Below, piece after piece: positions 37,272-48,649 of a stretch of 64,000 nt of DNA. Under the pieces are notes generated by a model. That model made no database searches and was not told the DNA's origin. It saw nothing but the letters and a program-made list of their open reading frames with translations. This DNA is from Mytilus edulis (lineage: Eukaryota > Mollusca > Bivalvia > Mytilida > Mytilidae), in NCBI RefSeq assembly GCF_963676685.1, contig NC_092350.1, positions 43,259,705 to 43,323,704 on the forward strand, given 5' to 3'. The translations under genes were made by a program, and so were the position numbers. Each line of letters starts with the position of its first letter. The first letter of the stretch is position 1.

Positions 37272-38404
37272 TCAAGCGTTTAGAATCTCAGCTACGTCCT
37301 CAATTATATTATCTTTTACAACTTTTTCCTGGGCATCCTTTTCGTCTGTCTTTGTCCCATCACCAGTCTTTTCATAGTCTTCTCCATCAGATTTGGTTCC
37401 GCTCTCGACTAGATTTTCAACCTTTTCAGTATTTTGTTCTCCGTCTGGTGTTTCTTTATTTTCATTATCTGCCAGCTTAGAAATTGCTTCATTTTCCTGT
37501 TTCTCTGACGTCATTTCAGTGCTGGTTGCTTGTGTTTCCTGTTTTTCTGTCGTCATATCAGTGCTGGTCGCTTGTGTTTCCTGATTCTCTGTCGTCGTTT
37601 CAGTGCTGGTCGCTTGTGTTTCCTGTTTATCTGTCGTTTCAGTACTTGTTGCTGGTGTTTCCTGTTTTTGTGTCGTTGCTTCAGTATTTGTCGCTGGTAT
37701 TTCCTCTTTTTTTGATTCGGCGTGTTCTTCTTGAATGACAGGTTTTGGAACTGGTGCATGTTCTGCTATACGCAAGACAGATCTTGACATAGTTCTAGAC
37801 ATTTGCCGATTCATTGGTTTGTAAGCAGGTGCAGCTGGTGTGATATTACTTTTAGACATTTGTCTATTCAAAGGCTTGTTGGTAGGAATTGGGGCAATTG
37901 CGTTTCTAGACATCGTTCGTTTTAGAGGTGCTTTAGCTGTTGGTGGAGTTGTCTTCTCGGGATGTTTTGTAGCTCTGTTTTCAGTTGAAGGTGGCGGAGT
38001 AGGCCCCTTGTGTACCACAATTTCGACCGATGGTCCTTCTGGATGTTCCTCTACAGTAACCATGGTTGATTCTGGTCTTGTTGACTCCGGTCGTTTAGCG
38101 TCATCAGGTGATGTTCTTACCAAAATAGAAGAACAGCTTGCCTGTCTGGTTATGACCGAAGAATTACTCATCACACTATACCTGTTTGTTTCTTTTTGTT
38201 CGGGAGTAGCTATAGCTTGTCGGGAGAGCGATCGCTTAAGGGTTTGACGAGGTGGAACACTTGGCTTATCCGTTTCTGATTCTCCTGGTAGTCCGTTGTC
38301 GTCTGCAGTTCCTGATTCCTTTTTTGTTTTTGTTTCCTCTTTGGTCTTTGGTTCCGTCTCATTTTCAATGTTCACTGTATCGATCTTGTCGTCCTTCAGT
38401 GATA
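37272..38404 (-). CDS. Membrane protein gene: alternative last exon B with RxxS motifs and TSTE repeats
   Basis: Acceptor TTTAACAG before 38404. The tail has four repeated basic motifs around Ser (LKRSLSRQAI, LKRTMSRNAI, LNRQMSKSNI, MNRQMSRTMSRSV), matching the R-x-x-S consensus of PKA/CaMK/AMPK-type kinases. It then has five to six tandem 12-13-residue repeats of the QETQATSTE type (DNA about 37490-37700) and an acidic end. A plus-strand shadow frame exists and is not a gene. Confidence 0.7.
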
Positions 38405-41400
38405 CTGTTAAAACAACAATTCATATAATATAATGTACAGTACTGATTTAATTATACTTAGGAAAGCATTCATAAGAACAAAACATGTTTTCAACATAAA
38501 ATGGTAGATGCATTTATAATGTAGGCATATAAATTCAGTCCTGAAGTAAAAACTGGTATAAAATGGAATAAAAAAGTTCAAAAATATATAAAATAACATG
38601 CCATTCACATATCCATAGATGACAATAAAAGCTCTGCTGCCTAAGTACTAAACCTATAAGCTTTTAGATCAATACTACAATAATAGATTTACACTCGTAG
38701 TTGCATATACTTTCAGTACATAATTTATTGTCAAAAAACTAATTCGTCTCGATTTTGTAATAAAGAGCAAATATAAAATATTAATGGATATCAATCAATT
38801 ATAGTTTTTAAATAATAAAATTTCTTAAACAATATTATTAAAGTACATATACATATGTCCAGACAGACTCCTTGTCAAAGATATTCAAGTACTAGACAGT
38901 TGTATTTGCTATACATATTGAATTGTTGCGCTTGTGGTGCTGCCACACCATCAGTTATATTTTTCTTTTTAGCTAACAGTTAAGATTGAAAATTTAAGAT
39001 AAAATCTCATTTTAGATTAAATAATAGTTTTTACACTCCTTTCTACGATTTGACATGTTTTTTTGTCCACACATATCTGTTTGGATTTGTTGATATTCCG
39101 AAGTTTTTCTGAACGCTTTGCATCTTTTGGTTTCCATTTAACATTTCCGATTCTCTTTTTCTACTTTCTTCGAGAATTTTTTCTTTCATAAACGCTGGCA
39201 AACCACCAACGATTCGTTTAGATCCTTTAGCTTCGGATGTTTGTCCGAATTTTGACGCTGCAACATCCCATCCTGAATTTGGAGGGTTTTGGACTTTTTT
39301 GTCAGCTATTTTATCCTTAACAAATGATGATAAACCCCCAACAATTCGTTTCGACCCTTTTGTTTGTGATGATTGACCAAATCTATTTGCTGCAACATCC
39401 CATCCTGTTTTCTTATCGATTGACTGACTAACATCGATGTTCGATATTGATAAGGAACTTGTTTTTCCGGACTGATTTAACTGATTGTTCGGACTGTGTT
39501 TTCCCTTTTTATTTTGTCGGTCAGTGGTATGATTTTTCATGCCCTGGTCTACAGCAGAAAGCTTGCTAAGTGCATTGATTTTAGAAGAGGAATTAGAAAA
39601 GAATTTCTTCAACATCATTTTATTTCGCGAAACCACTTCCGGTGACTGCCGTTCAACTTCTTCATTACATGGCGAGCTTGAATTTGATCCTGACGACTCG
39701 CCATTTTTAAATGACCTTTTTTCTTCTGACGTGATGGGTTGTTGGCCTATGAATTTCCTAAACGGTTTTTTCTTTTTCATTTCTTTTTTCTTTGATTCCT
39801 TGAAGTATTTATCTGCAAGTATATATGATTAAATTAAACTTGCGTTATTTCTTTTTATCCCTTTAACAATTTGCGAATAGTGATATTATTAGATAAAAGA
39901 ATAATGCATATCTTGTCCATTAAAATAAAGGTTTTTGATTATTTATATTTTGTATGCCATAGCAGCAAAGCTCTATAGCATTGTAATTCTATGATTTTAT
40001 ATGAAATAGAATTAAATGACCCAACAATCCACCACGTACATCTTGATATTGTCTTAGTTTTATAACATGCAAGACAGAAAAAACACACATTTTGAAAACA
40101 CACATTTTTTAATAGTTCAAAGCTAGAAGAATCCGAAAACAACAGCACACAGAAAAATGAATAAAGAAAAGCATCACCTCTAGAAAATGCCATGGTTTTG
40201 TTGAAGTCAAGAACTGAAGGTTTCGGTCCACTTGTTGAGCTCTCAGGGCATCTCGATATCGGAGATTTTGCCCTCCTTCCCTGGATAATAACATAGATCA
40301 AAGCGCTTATGATCGCTAGACCAATCAATGTTGCTATCGAAATCATGACATAGCCTCCTGCTGGACTACAAAATTTAAAATAGCTTTATGAATATTCATA
40401 TATTGTTGTATATATAAAGAAACAACCATTTAACTTCAAAATTGGTGGGGTGAGATAGAAATTTGTTTTTGGTTGGTTTTTCGACGCTATCAAATTTTTT
40501 TTTTTAATGCAAACACTATGGGGAAAATCGGGATTCAAAATATTATGTTTGTCATCTGCTTGACCTCATTATATATTTTCCCCTAACTAAAAAAGAAATT
40601 GATACTTCAGCTGCGTCAGTTAAAAGTTCTGACGATCATCATCTGTATTTAATAACAAGTATTTATAATGCCATCTTACGATCGGTTTCGCCCAGAAGAA
40701 AATCATAGCGAACAGAATATAATGACCGCGAGTTATTGAGGTTATTTTTTCTCAGTATATATTAAACAACTACATATCACTTTGGCTTCAAATGCATTTG
40801 ATTTTTTTGTTTTGTCTTTTTTAATTCCAATGATACACATCATAATTAGCATGTTGCTCAATCTTTTTATGTTTTAAATGTAGTGATTTCAATTTTGTTT
40901 ACTGTTTTTCCTCGTTTTTCGTTTTTTTCAAACATGTTTCGGTTTATTTTTCTCTTGTGAGCTATTACCCTCTTTGGTATCTGCAGCCTCTATTTCAACT
41001 TTAGTAATTTGCGTATAACAATATTAAGAAAACTTACATAAACGTTTCAAACTGTGCTTCATTTTCTGCCATTACACCTATAAATAGATATGATTTTTTT
41101 TAAAAAGATTATCAGATATTTGCAATTGTAAAAAGTAATGTGGAGTGCACGTCAACCAAAAAGAAAAGTACGCCTTCTTTAACACAAACACACACACAAC
41201 ACAAAACCATGCAGTTGTTTGTAATGAACATGAGACAGTCACACATACAAAGTAGTTAGAATGTTTATCGGATGTCGCATGACCATTGTAGCTGGTTAAC
41301 ATGAAGTTACATGTGTCCCTCTAATTAACATATTTTTTAATTTATGTATGTTAAAATTTTAATCAAAGGACACAGAAAACCAACTTGCATTCAAACAAGA

Positions 41401-41470
41401 TTTTGTTTAACAACTTACCATAACGTATTACGAAAACAATCAGGAAGTCGAAAGCGCACATCCTCAGCAT
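37272..41470 (-). CDS. Unrecognised single-pass membrane protein with two alternative last exons
   Basis: Common exons: 41470-41419 (ATG), 41077-41038, 40365-40178. These give a short hydrophobic N-terminus (MLRMCAFDFLIVFVIRYG, perhaps a signal peptide), a tiny outside segment (AENEAQFETF), a membrane helix at about residues 36-58, and a basic stop-transfer (QGRRAK). Exon 40178 ends with one base of a codon. Two downstream exons each start with the two bases needed: 39812-39043 (stop; 349-aa isoform) and 38404-37272 (stop; 470-aa isoform). The first carries its own stop and no phase-1 donor, so they look mutually exclusive. Both tails are Ser/Lys-rich and probably disordered. I do not recognise the family. 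Confidence 0.7.
37490..37700. repeat. Coding minisatellite in alternative exon B
   Basis: Five to six imperfect 36-39-bp units, each encoding about 12-13 residues of the form KQETQATSTEMT. All are in frame, so copy-number change would alter tail length without a frameshift. Confidence 0.85.
39043..39812 (-). CDS. Membrane protein gene: alternative last exon A with duplicated GWDVAA module
   Basis: Starts D-KYFKESKKKEMKKKKPFRK after the common exons. It contains two copies of a ~36-residue module: GWDVAANRFGQSSQTKGSKR then IVGGLSSFVKDKI (39298-39405), and GWDVAASKFGQTSEAKGSKR then IVGGLPAFMKEKI (39166-39273). The modules are 44 residues apart. The end is NPNRYVWTKKHVKS and stop. Strong conservation between modules amid a low-complexity tail suggests a binding motif (inference). 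Confidence 0.7.
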
Positions 41471-41485
41471 GGTTGTTGACTTAAA

Positions 41486-41526
41486 CTGTCTATAAAACTA
41501 CCCTTAAACTGTCTATAAAACTACCT
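41486..41526. repeat. Tandem ~23-bp duplication upstream of the membrane gene
   Basis: The words TTAAACTGTCTATAAAACTA followed by CCC or CCT occur twice in a row, immediately 5' of the minus-strand start codon at 41470, in the presumed 5' UTR or promoter. Confidence 0.8.
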
Positions 41527-42286
41527 TGTTTGAATGCTATACGATACTTAAGTTTCAATCTTGCATAGATAAAAAGAAAATGCTTGGAAATATGAACAAA
41601 ATAATTTGAAAAATTAATGGGATTTATATAAAATCAATACAATGACCTTTAAAATACATACAAATATATCTATAGACATATGCATATAAAATTACAAGAA
41701 AATTAAAAACATTAAATTGAACAAATCAATATACATTAATTTCTTATAAATCTAGAAGACATTTGGAAGACAACGAATCGAAAAAAAAAAAGAAGAAGAT
41801 ATGAAGCGAAAACGACTTTCAGTTTCGCAAAAGCCCTTACTGCATACATACACTTGATTAAAACATATTTCCGTTATGTTTGACATAGTTTTTCATTTTA
41901 CTCTGCAATTTATGAAATTCTGGGTGATATTTTCCTTTCTGTATTCTTTAGACCATTTAACTCTGTGTATTTAAAACCCCATTATCCTGTATGACGCACT
42001 AACTACTGAGCTGATGATATCATCAGGGACAAACGATCCACAAGAAGTGATAACAACCAAGTGCTCAAAAGTGAAGATAACACTCTATACCACTTTGGTG
42101 CGTTCGAACACTTTTTGGGGGATTTACCTTCATCATGAATAATTTAATTTTGAATGTAACGCGTCTTCTGATTGGCTGACGTTATTTTGTTATGAGCCCA
42201 TAGACATAATTTAGTCATGTGACCGTGACGTCATCAACGTTTTTTCATGTTTTTTTTACGGTTTAAAATGGAATATAGGATTAAAT
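41527..42286. other. Non-coding DNA upstream of the membrane gene
   Basis: AT-rich DNA with no exon. From about 42090 it has CTTCTGATTGGCTGACGTTA and GTGACCGTGACGTCATCAAC, probably the left part of the foldback element that follows. Confidence 0.4.
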
Positions 42287-42446
42287 TATAAGAAATGACT
42301 GTAATATTTTTTCTGTCTATTCGAAATAACATAAAAAATGTGGTGCACACTGTTAAATAACCCGCTACGCGCGTTATTCAGTGTGCACCAAATTTTTAAT
42401 GTTATTTCTTCATAGACAGAAAAAAATATTACAGTCATTCCTTAAA
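42287..42446. mobile_element. Long hairpin (foldback) element, ~75-bp arms
   Basis: The left arm includes AAATGACTGTAATATTTTTT and AAATGTGGTGCACACTG. The right arm is its near-perfect reverse complement (CAGTGTGCACCAAATTTTT, AAAAATATTACAGTCATT). The loop is CCCGCTACGCGCG. No ORF. Confidence 0.9.
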
Positions 42447-42599
42447 TAAATTATAGTCAAAGCCAAACATTAGAAGTTTCGTAAATACTTGGAAACTTGT
42501 TGAGCTGTATGACCAAAATGGACCTACAATGAATAGCCAAATTTATCTAAGGTCAAATTGTGTGAGGGAGTTGAAACCTTAGTTTCGTACAAATAATTA

Positions 42600-42830
42600 T
42601 CAACGAAGAATTTAAAAAGGATCCAGAAGTCTGACAGCACTTATGTGTTGATGTGAATTATCATTGATATGGTCATAAGTGTAAATTAACTGTTAATACA
42701 ACTCAGAATTTTTCGAAATGCTAAGAATGGTCGACCCCAAGGTATAAATTAACTTTAGCCGTATTATTTTATTAATTTATTCAAAACTGTCATATGGTAT
42801 CTATGATGAGTTTATCTATAAATGATGTAT
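42600..42830 (-). repeat. Dispersed repeat D, antisense copy
   Basis: Contains GTGAATTATCATTGATATGG, CTTTAGCCG and GGTATCTATGATGAGTTTAT, the reverse complement of the order seen at 23890-24175. The DNA between here and 43679 shows no gene. Confidence 0.65.
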
Positions 42831-43679
42831 GTAGCGAAGTGCTGATTATAAGAAATTTACGGAAAGTCTCGGAACCGACAGTTGACACCGACCCCGACAG
42901 GTAAAAATAAAAGGGGTAATCTCCAGATAAAAAAGTACTAAATAATTAGCTTTACAAGGTAAAAAGATTTTACACAGGGATTTATATAATCAAATAAGGT
43001 TTGTCATCTGTTTACAAATCCTGCAAAAATCTCCACAATTTGTCCGAGTTTTTGTCTTGGGTGCCTTTAACTAAGTACCCATACCTTAATATTTTTTTTA
43101 AATCACCGATGCCATGTTTGTCCAGAAGACTATCTTCCGTTAATTTAATAAAACTTTCTAGATAAGGGAACCAGGTCCCTTTGGACTCCCCTTAATTCAA
43201 AACCACATCTGTTGAATCGAACCCAACTTAACAGATATTTTCCTTGGTTGTCATTTTTACCTATTTTAGAATTGCCGCATTTATTTTGTATGTACATATT
43301 TTCAAGTAATATGGTCAGCACTGGCTACATGTTCCCGCTTCTCCGACACAACTAGTAAATTGGCTACCTTTTAGTTGTTGTTTTTTTTGTTTTAGGAGGG
43401 ATGGGCCGAGAAGAAAACTTTAGTTCTACATATTTTTTCATCGAGTCTGACTTTTTTCATACTTGAACTGGTTCTTAGTTTGTTACTTCATTGATATATT
43501 GGTACTGTTTTGTTTATTGCAAATGTCTTCTTCTTACCCCTCCCTCTTATCTAGAATATAGATTGCTTCCTAGCATTGATGTTCCCTTTATTTGTATCTC
43601 GAAAACTGGAAAATGTTTATATCAGAGGACCGGATATGTTAATTTTCTTATGCATGTACATATTTATATATATGACTAT

Positions 43680-43837
43680 CAGAGGCGGATTTAGGGGGGG
43701 GCAGGGGGCCCGCCCCCCCCTTTTTGAGAAAAAAAGTTGGTTGCTTATATAGGGAATCACTGAAGCGTGACGAGATCGGGCCCCCTCTTAGGCAGCGAGT
43801 GGGCCCCCACTTATGAAAATTTCTGGATCCGTCACTG
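43680..43837. mobile_element. CAGAGGCGGATTTAG MITE, 158 bp, hAT-like ends
   Basis: Ends CAGAGGCGGATTTAG / CTGGATCCGTCACTG are near inverse. ACTAT flanks both sides. G/C-rich runs follow each end. CAGRG termini are typical of hAT elements, but the flanking repeat is 5 rather than 8 bp. A degenerate relative is at 55628-55760, and a lone end (CAGTGGCGGATCCAG) at 61679. Confidence 0.7.
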
Positions 43838-44154
43838 ACTATGGCATTAAACAAGCAGGAAACATATATATGTATCAAAATAACATATATGGCTTCATAT
43901 ACATTTGTATGTCATGAGCTTGACGACAGGTCCGATTGAAATGTGCTTTTAGTGAACCTACGAAAACTCCGGATTCCAATTTGTTGAATTCTTATTGTCA
44001 GTGAAGCGTTAGTATGTCTCGTTTATGGACTCTTTGTGAATCAAGTGCGCCGTTAAATTAACTTTTGAGACGACCCCTGTAATTTTTGCTGCCATAGGAT
44101 TTTGAGTCACAGTCGGAACCGATACTTTCCGTAAATCTCTAATAAGATGATGAT

Positions 44155-44350
44155 ACCTTCGACAATGTCCCGCTAGAAAGCTACAAAACCAGGTTCATTT
44201 CATCATTTTCTACATAAGAAAATGTCTGTTTCAAGTCAGGAATGTGACAACTGATATCCATTGGTTTGATATGTTTGAGCTTTTGATTTTGCCATTCGAT
44301 TAGAGTCTCCCATTTTAATTTTCCTCGGAGTTTGGTATTTTTGTAATTAT
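44155..44350 (+). mobile_element. Retroelement 3' tail, copy 5
   Basis: Contains CTACAAAACCAGGTTCATTT, TCAAGTCAGGAATGTGACAA, TTGATATGTTTGAGCTTTTG and TCCTCGGAGTTTGGTATTTT. It is 370 bases upstream of the CYYR1-like start codon. Confidence 0.7.
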
Positions 44351-44722
44351 ACATTTTACATAGAAAAGTGGAAGGCAATCTGAAAATATAAATTAAACAA
44401 TTGTTAGAGCAAGTACATTTTTCAACAAAAAAAAGGAAATTATAAAATCTTTAAATCGAAATAATATTGTGAATAGTATATTAATTAGCTTTATTATTTT
44501 AATATTTATTGCATTGTTTAAACGTTGTCAACGGTTTATTCAATTTTTAAGTATTTAATTAGCTATATCAAGTTTTGATATTTCTGGTTACCTTAATGTA
44601 TGGAAAATGTTATTTAGTACTTTATTAATACCAGAATAATAAAAGAAAGTATCTATATGATCTCTATTTGAAAATTGATTCTTAAACGGATTACATTCAC
44701 AAAAGGACTGCAAAAAATAACA

Positions 44723-47700
44723 ATGATTCGAGCATTGAGTATTTTAGCTGCTACAGGTAAATAGACCTTTTTTGATAAGATGTGGCCTAATCTTCCAATA
44801 TTGATGGTTTCCAATATTGCATGTGTTTCAGATTTTGTTTTAATCGGATCTGCATTAGTCACAACGAAGTTACAATTCTCAAAAAAAATGTGCTCCAAAA
44901 TGATTAGAGGTATACAAGTGAACGAGATGTATTATAGAAAAATATAAATATCCATTCTGACTTAAAATTTGCTACGAAATCCAATGTTACCAGCTAGTGT
45001 GTCCTCTTAAATAGATTGAAATTGTGTCTACATTGCATTTACATATTAATATTTCATGCATGCAATGTGGTTTTATATTTATAGCTATGTATTTGGTGAG
45101 GAGAACTATAATAGATATATTATTAAACTGTTTAAACGATGCAGACCAATTTTATTTGGAAAGGGATTAAGTAGGATTTCATTGAAACAAATTAATATTA
45201 ATGTTTTCATCTTACTTCAGTAGTAGTGGAAACCCTTCTTATAACATACCGTTACAAAATTGGCTTCAATATAAAATGAGGCAACTCTAGATACGAAATG
45301 ACATAGAAGTTTCAACTATAGGTCAACGTATGTAACCTTCAAAACACGAGCAAACCCCATACCACATGCAGAGTAGGTTATAAAAGACCACAGAGTGACA
45401 AATGTAAATGATTTAGAGAACTAACGGTCAGATTTATGCACAAAACAACAAACGAAAAACAGATATGAAATACAGCAACTAACTACTGAATATGAATATT
45501 TGCCTGAAATATTTGGTACTAGACAATAAGTCCTCTAACAATCATGAATTATCCTCAATTTCATCTATAAGCTCAGTATCATCTCCAAACATGTCGATTT
45601 GTAAAAGCGTAAAATGAGAGAGATTAGAAATACAGAAGATTTGCAAAATTATGTATATAAAAGGTTTGAAAAGCAGAATGTTTCATCCACGGGTTATGTG
45701 GCTTCATATATATTGCTTTCATATAAAACACAACTGTTAAAGAAATAATAGAGTTCACAATTTATCAAATTTTCCCATAGATCCCAAAAATCTCACAACA
45801 AAATTGATACGATTTTACGATAAACTATATCATTAGACAATCATTTGCAAAGTAAACTAAGTATTCGTTTTTACTATTGTAAAACGGGTTTCTTTCTTGT
45901 CTTTCATTTTTGCTATGTGCTTTGTCTATATGCCTTTTTATGTTTCTTTGTTACACATATGTATTTATTTATACATCCCGTCATTGTGTTATTGTACTAT
46001 GATAAATTTGTGTATTCTTTTGTGTATTCTTTGCTAATATACTTGGTCTATATGCCATTTTGTGCTTCTTTGTTACATATTTTTTATTTTTTGAAGTGAT
46101 TTAGATTGTAACAATATGTTGACTGCTGTATTACTGACATTTTACCTATTATTCCTATTTGATTAGTTCATGCATCGTTGTCAATATAATGAAATTTGAT
46201 GTGACTGTCATACAAGTAAGAGGTTTAGCTAACTATAAAACCAGGTTCAATCAACCATTTTCTACATAAAAAATATGCCTGTACCATGTCAGGAATATGA
46301 AAGTTGTTATCCATTCGTTTGATGTGTTTGAGCTTTTGGTTTTGCCATTTTATTACGGACTTTCCGTTTTGAGTTTTCCTCGGAGTTAAGTACTTTTGTT
46401 ATATTACTATTTATTGTTGTTTTACCTATCTGAATTTACAGCTATAACAGTGTTCGCAGATACCTGCTACAAGACTTCCGGATCGTATGTCTATTCTACA
46501 TACTGTAGTGGCTACTGTTCTGGTACCTATGGTCACGATACCTGTTTAAACTACAATACCTACTACTATACGTACTACTACTACTCTGATGCTGTCAGTG
46601 TTGTGTAAGTCATTTTAATTAGTAATCATTTTAATAAGTCAGTTTAAAAAGGCAGGTATTTTGAGAAGAGTGCGACCGTTGGGATAATGTTTTGTTGTCT
46701 AGATGTAGTTTTGTTGTTATTACAGTAAAAGATTTCGTTTTTATGACAAAGTTGTGTCGTTATTACAATATTGCCGTAACCGACGTCTAAAGTTTTTCTC
46801 TCATTCTGACCCAAATGACACTTCACTTACTAGTTTTAGCCTTTTGCGTCCTAGTCAAGACATTAATCTATAATAATATCTTCCTTCTAAATGTTTGTCA
46901 AGTTTTCCAATATTTTTATACTGAATTGACACCAATTATTTTGAAGGAATTATTTTCTAAAACATAAGTTGTCTAACAAAGTTTGAAAATTCCATCAAAA
47001 GCTGGCTACCCTTCAATTCGTGACTCACTAGGAAATAGAGGTTATAATTCAATGTTTTTACTTAGGTTTATTATAATCGACTTTGTAAACAAAAGTTGTC
47101 AAAATGGCAACTATCATCAAATCTCGATACTTATGTTTATATGATATCTTTAAAAGAATGATCTGAAAACATTACCATCTTCTTAAGAAATCGATTATGC
47201 GAGATAATAATGAGATTACTCCCATATATTACAGAAGCACAGGTGTGATAGCTGGTATCGTGGTCGGATGTCTGTTTGCTCTGGGAGTTGTAATTGCAAT
47301 AATTGTTTGCATTTGTAAGGCAGTAGCGAAGTCTTCAGGATCACATGGTCAAATCATACAGCCTACAGCAACATCCGGTACAACTGTAGCCTATACCAAT
47401 GCATCGCAAATCGGTTTGTTATTCTAGCTTATATTTTATTCGTGAAAAAATGCATTAACAGATAGGGCTTTATAGTCAGTTCATGACTTGGTGCTTGTGT
47501 TTGCTTGCTTGTCACGTTGAAAGACATATACCATAATTTTAAAATTACTAATGCTAAACTTATTGAAAGGACATTGCACATTAAGTTGTCCTTTAATTCA
47601 TAATTCTGTCATAATAAATTTACATATATGCAATATTGAAGAAACAAAAAAAGTTCCAATTATTCACATTGCGTACTTGTCAAACCTTCAAATATGTCTC

Positions 47701-48532
47701 AAACTTGAAGCTTTTCTAAAACAAAACATATGGTGCTATTTAATTTTTATGCCCCATCTACGATAGTAGAGGGGCATTATGTTTTCTGGTCTGTGGCTCC
47801 GTTCGTTCGTTCGTTCGTCCCGCTTCAGGTTAAAGTTTTTGGTCAAGGTAGTTTTTGATGAAATTGAAGTCCAATCAACTTGAAACTTAGTACACATGTT
47901 CCCTATAGTATAATCTTTCTAATTTTAATGCCAAATTAGATATTTACCCAATTTCAAAGTCCATAAAACATGGAAAATGATGGTGCGAGTGGGGCATCCG
48001 TGTACTTTGGACACATTCTTGTTTATTATAGTTCAAATACCGATTCCAGGGTAAAATATTCTACAATCCAATCAAAAAATATTTCTTAAATGATACATCT
48101 ATATAAGGAACAAAAATAAAGAGTTGGACTGATTTTCATTATTTTTTTCTAGTTATCTAATATATAAAATGATGGATCAAAGAAATCATTTACAATTTTT
48201 CTCCAAAATGACCAGTGGATAGTGACTGCTTCATTTTTAAGTAATATTCTTTATTTTTATTTTTTATTTTTTTACCAGGACAGCAAACTTGTTACGATGG
48301 AAACCCAACATACCTAACACAGCAACCAAATTACCCCCATAATTATCCGCCACCGTCTACTGGATACCCGCCAAATACTGGGTACCCACCAAATACTGGT
48401 TACCCTCCGTCATCGATCAATACCGCAGCACAGTCACCATCCTCGATCCATGGTACAGCACAGCCACCGCCATACTCTAGCAATAATCTTGGAGGTTTAG
48501 CTCCTGTGGATATTCAGAATTCGAAAATTTAA
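44723..48532 (+). CDS. CYYR1-like cysteine/tyrosine-rich single-pass membrane protein, complete
   Basis: Four exons: 44723-44756, 46442-46604, 47235-47413, 48279-48532 (TAA); 630 nt, 209 aa, phases 1-2-1 all consistent. The first exon (MIRALSILAAT + G) joins exon 2 to give a clean signal peptide, MIRALSILAATAITVFA, before DTCYK. Exon 2 encodes an outer segment with 4 Cys and 14 Tyr in 49 residues. Exon 3 has the membrane helix GVIAGIVVGCLFALGVVIAI then CICKAV, matching vertebrate CYYR1 (GTAIAGIVFGI...CICMC). Exon 4 is a Pro-rich tail with TGYPPNTGYPPNTGYPP and a PPPY motif, a likely WW-domain ligand. Vertebrate CYYR1 is shorter (~165 aa), with a function still poorly known. AATAAA lies at 48644. 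Confidence 0.85.
45880..46100 (+). repeat. Retroelement-derived segment related to 34320-34400
   Basis: Shares words such as CTTTCATTTTTGCTATGTGC and TCTATATGCC with the region following the second RT remnant, and contains a ~100-bp internal duplication (TTTGTCTATATGCC... repeated at 46040). Confidence 0.45.
46130..46400 (+). mobile_element. Retroelement 3' tail, copy 6
   Basis: Contains ATCGTTGTCAATATAATGAA, AGAGGTTTAGCTAACTATAA, CCTGTACCATGTCAGGAATA, ATTCGTTTGATGTGTTTGAG and TCCTCGGAGTTAAGTA. It ends 40 bases before the acceptor of CYYR1-like exon 2. Confidence 0.75.
47746..48022 (+). repeat. ATGCCCC-type dispersed repeat, copy 2
   Basis: Begins ATGCCCCATCTACGATAGTA, then a short GTTCG run, then AGGTTAAAGTTTTTGGTCAA, and closes with a GGGGCATCC motif and TTGGACACATTCTTG. 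It lies in intron 3 of the CYYR1-like gene. Confidence 0.8.
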
Positions 48533-48643
48533 AGGTCTATGAATGAAGTGACGGTAATTTTGATGCTGATTACTTTACAAAGTCAGGCCTATCGTTTAGG
48601 TGATTCACGGGAACTTATCTATAGTTAACTTTGATTTATTTTC

Positions 48644-48649
48644 AATAAA
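48644..48649 (+). terminator. Poly(A) signal AATAAA of the CYYR1-like gene
   Basis: Canonical AATAAA 112 bases after the stop at 48532, overlapped by a second AATAAA. Confidence 0.6.

Noticed and set aside
37393-38247. Several plus-strand frames (Cys/Phe/Val-rich) across the minus-strand tail exon.
   Set aside because: They mirror the in-frame minisatellite and Ser/Thr-rich coding on the minus strand.
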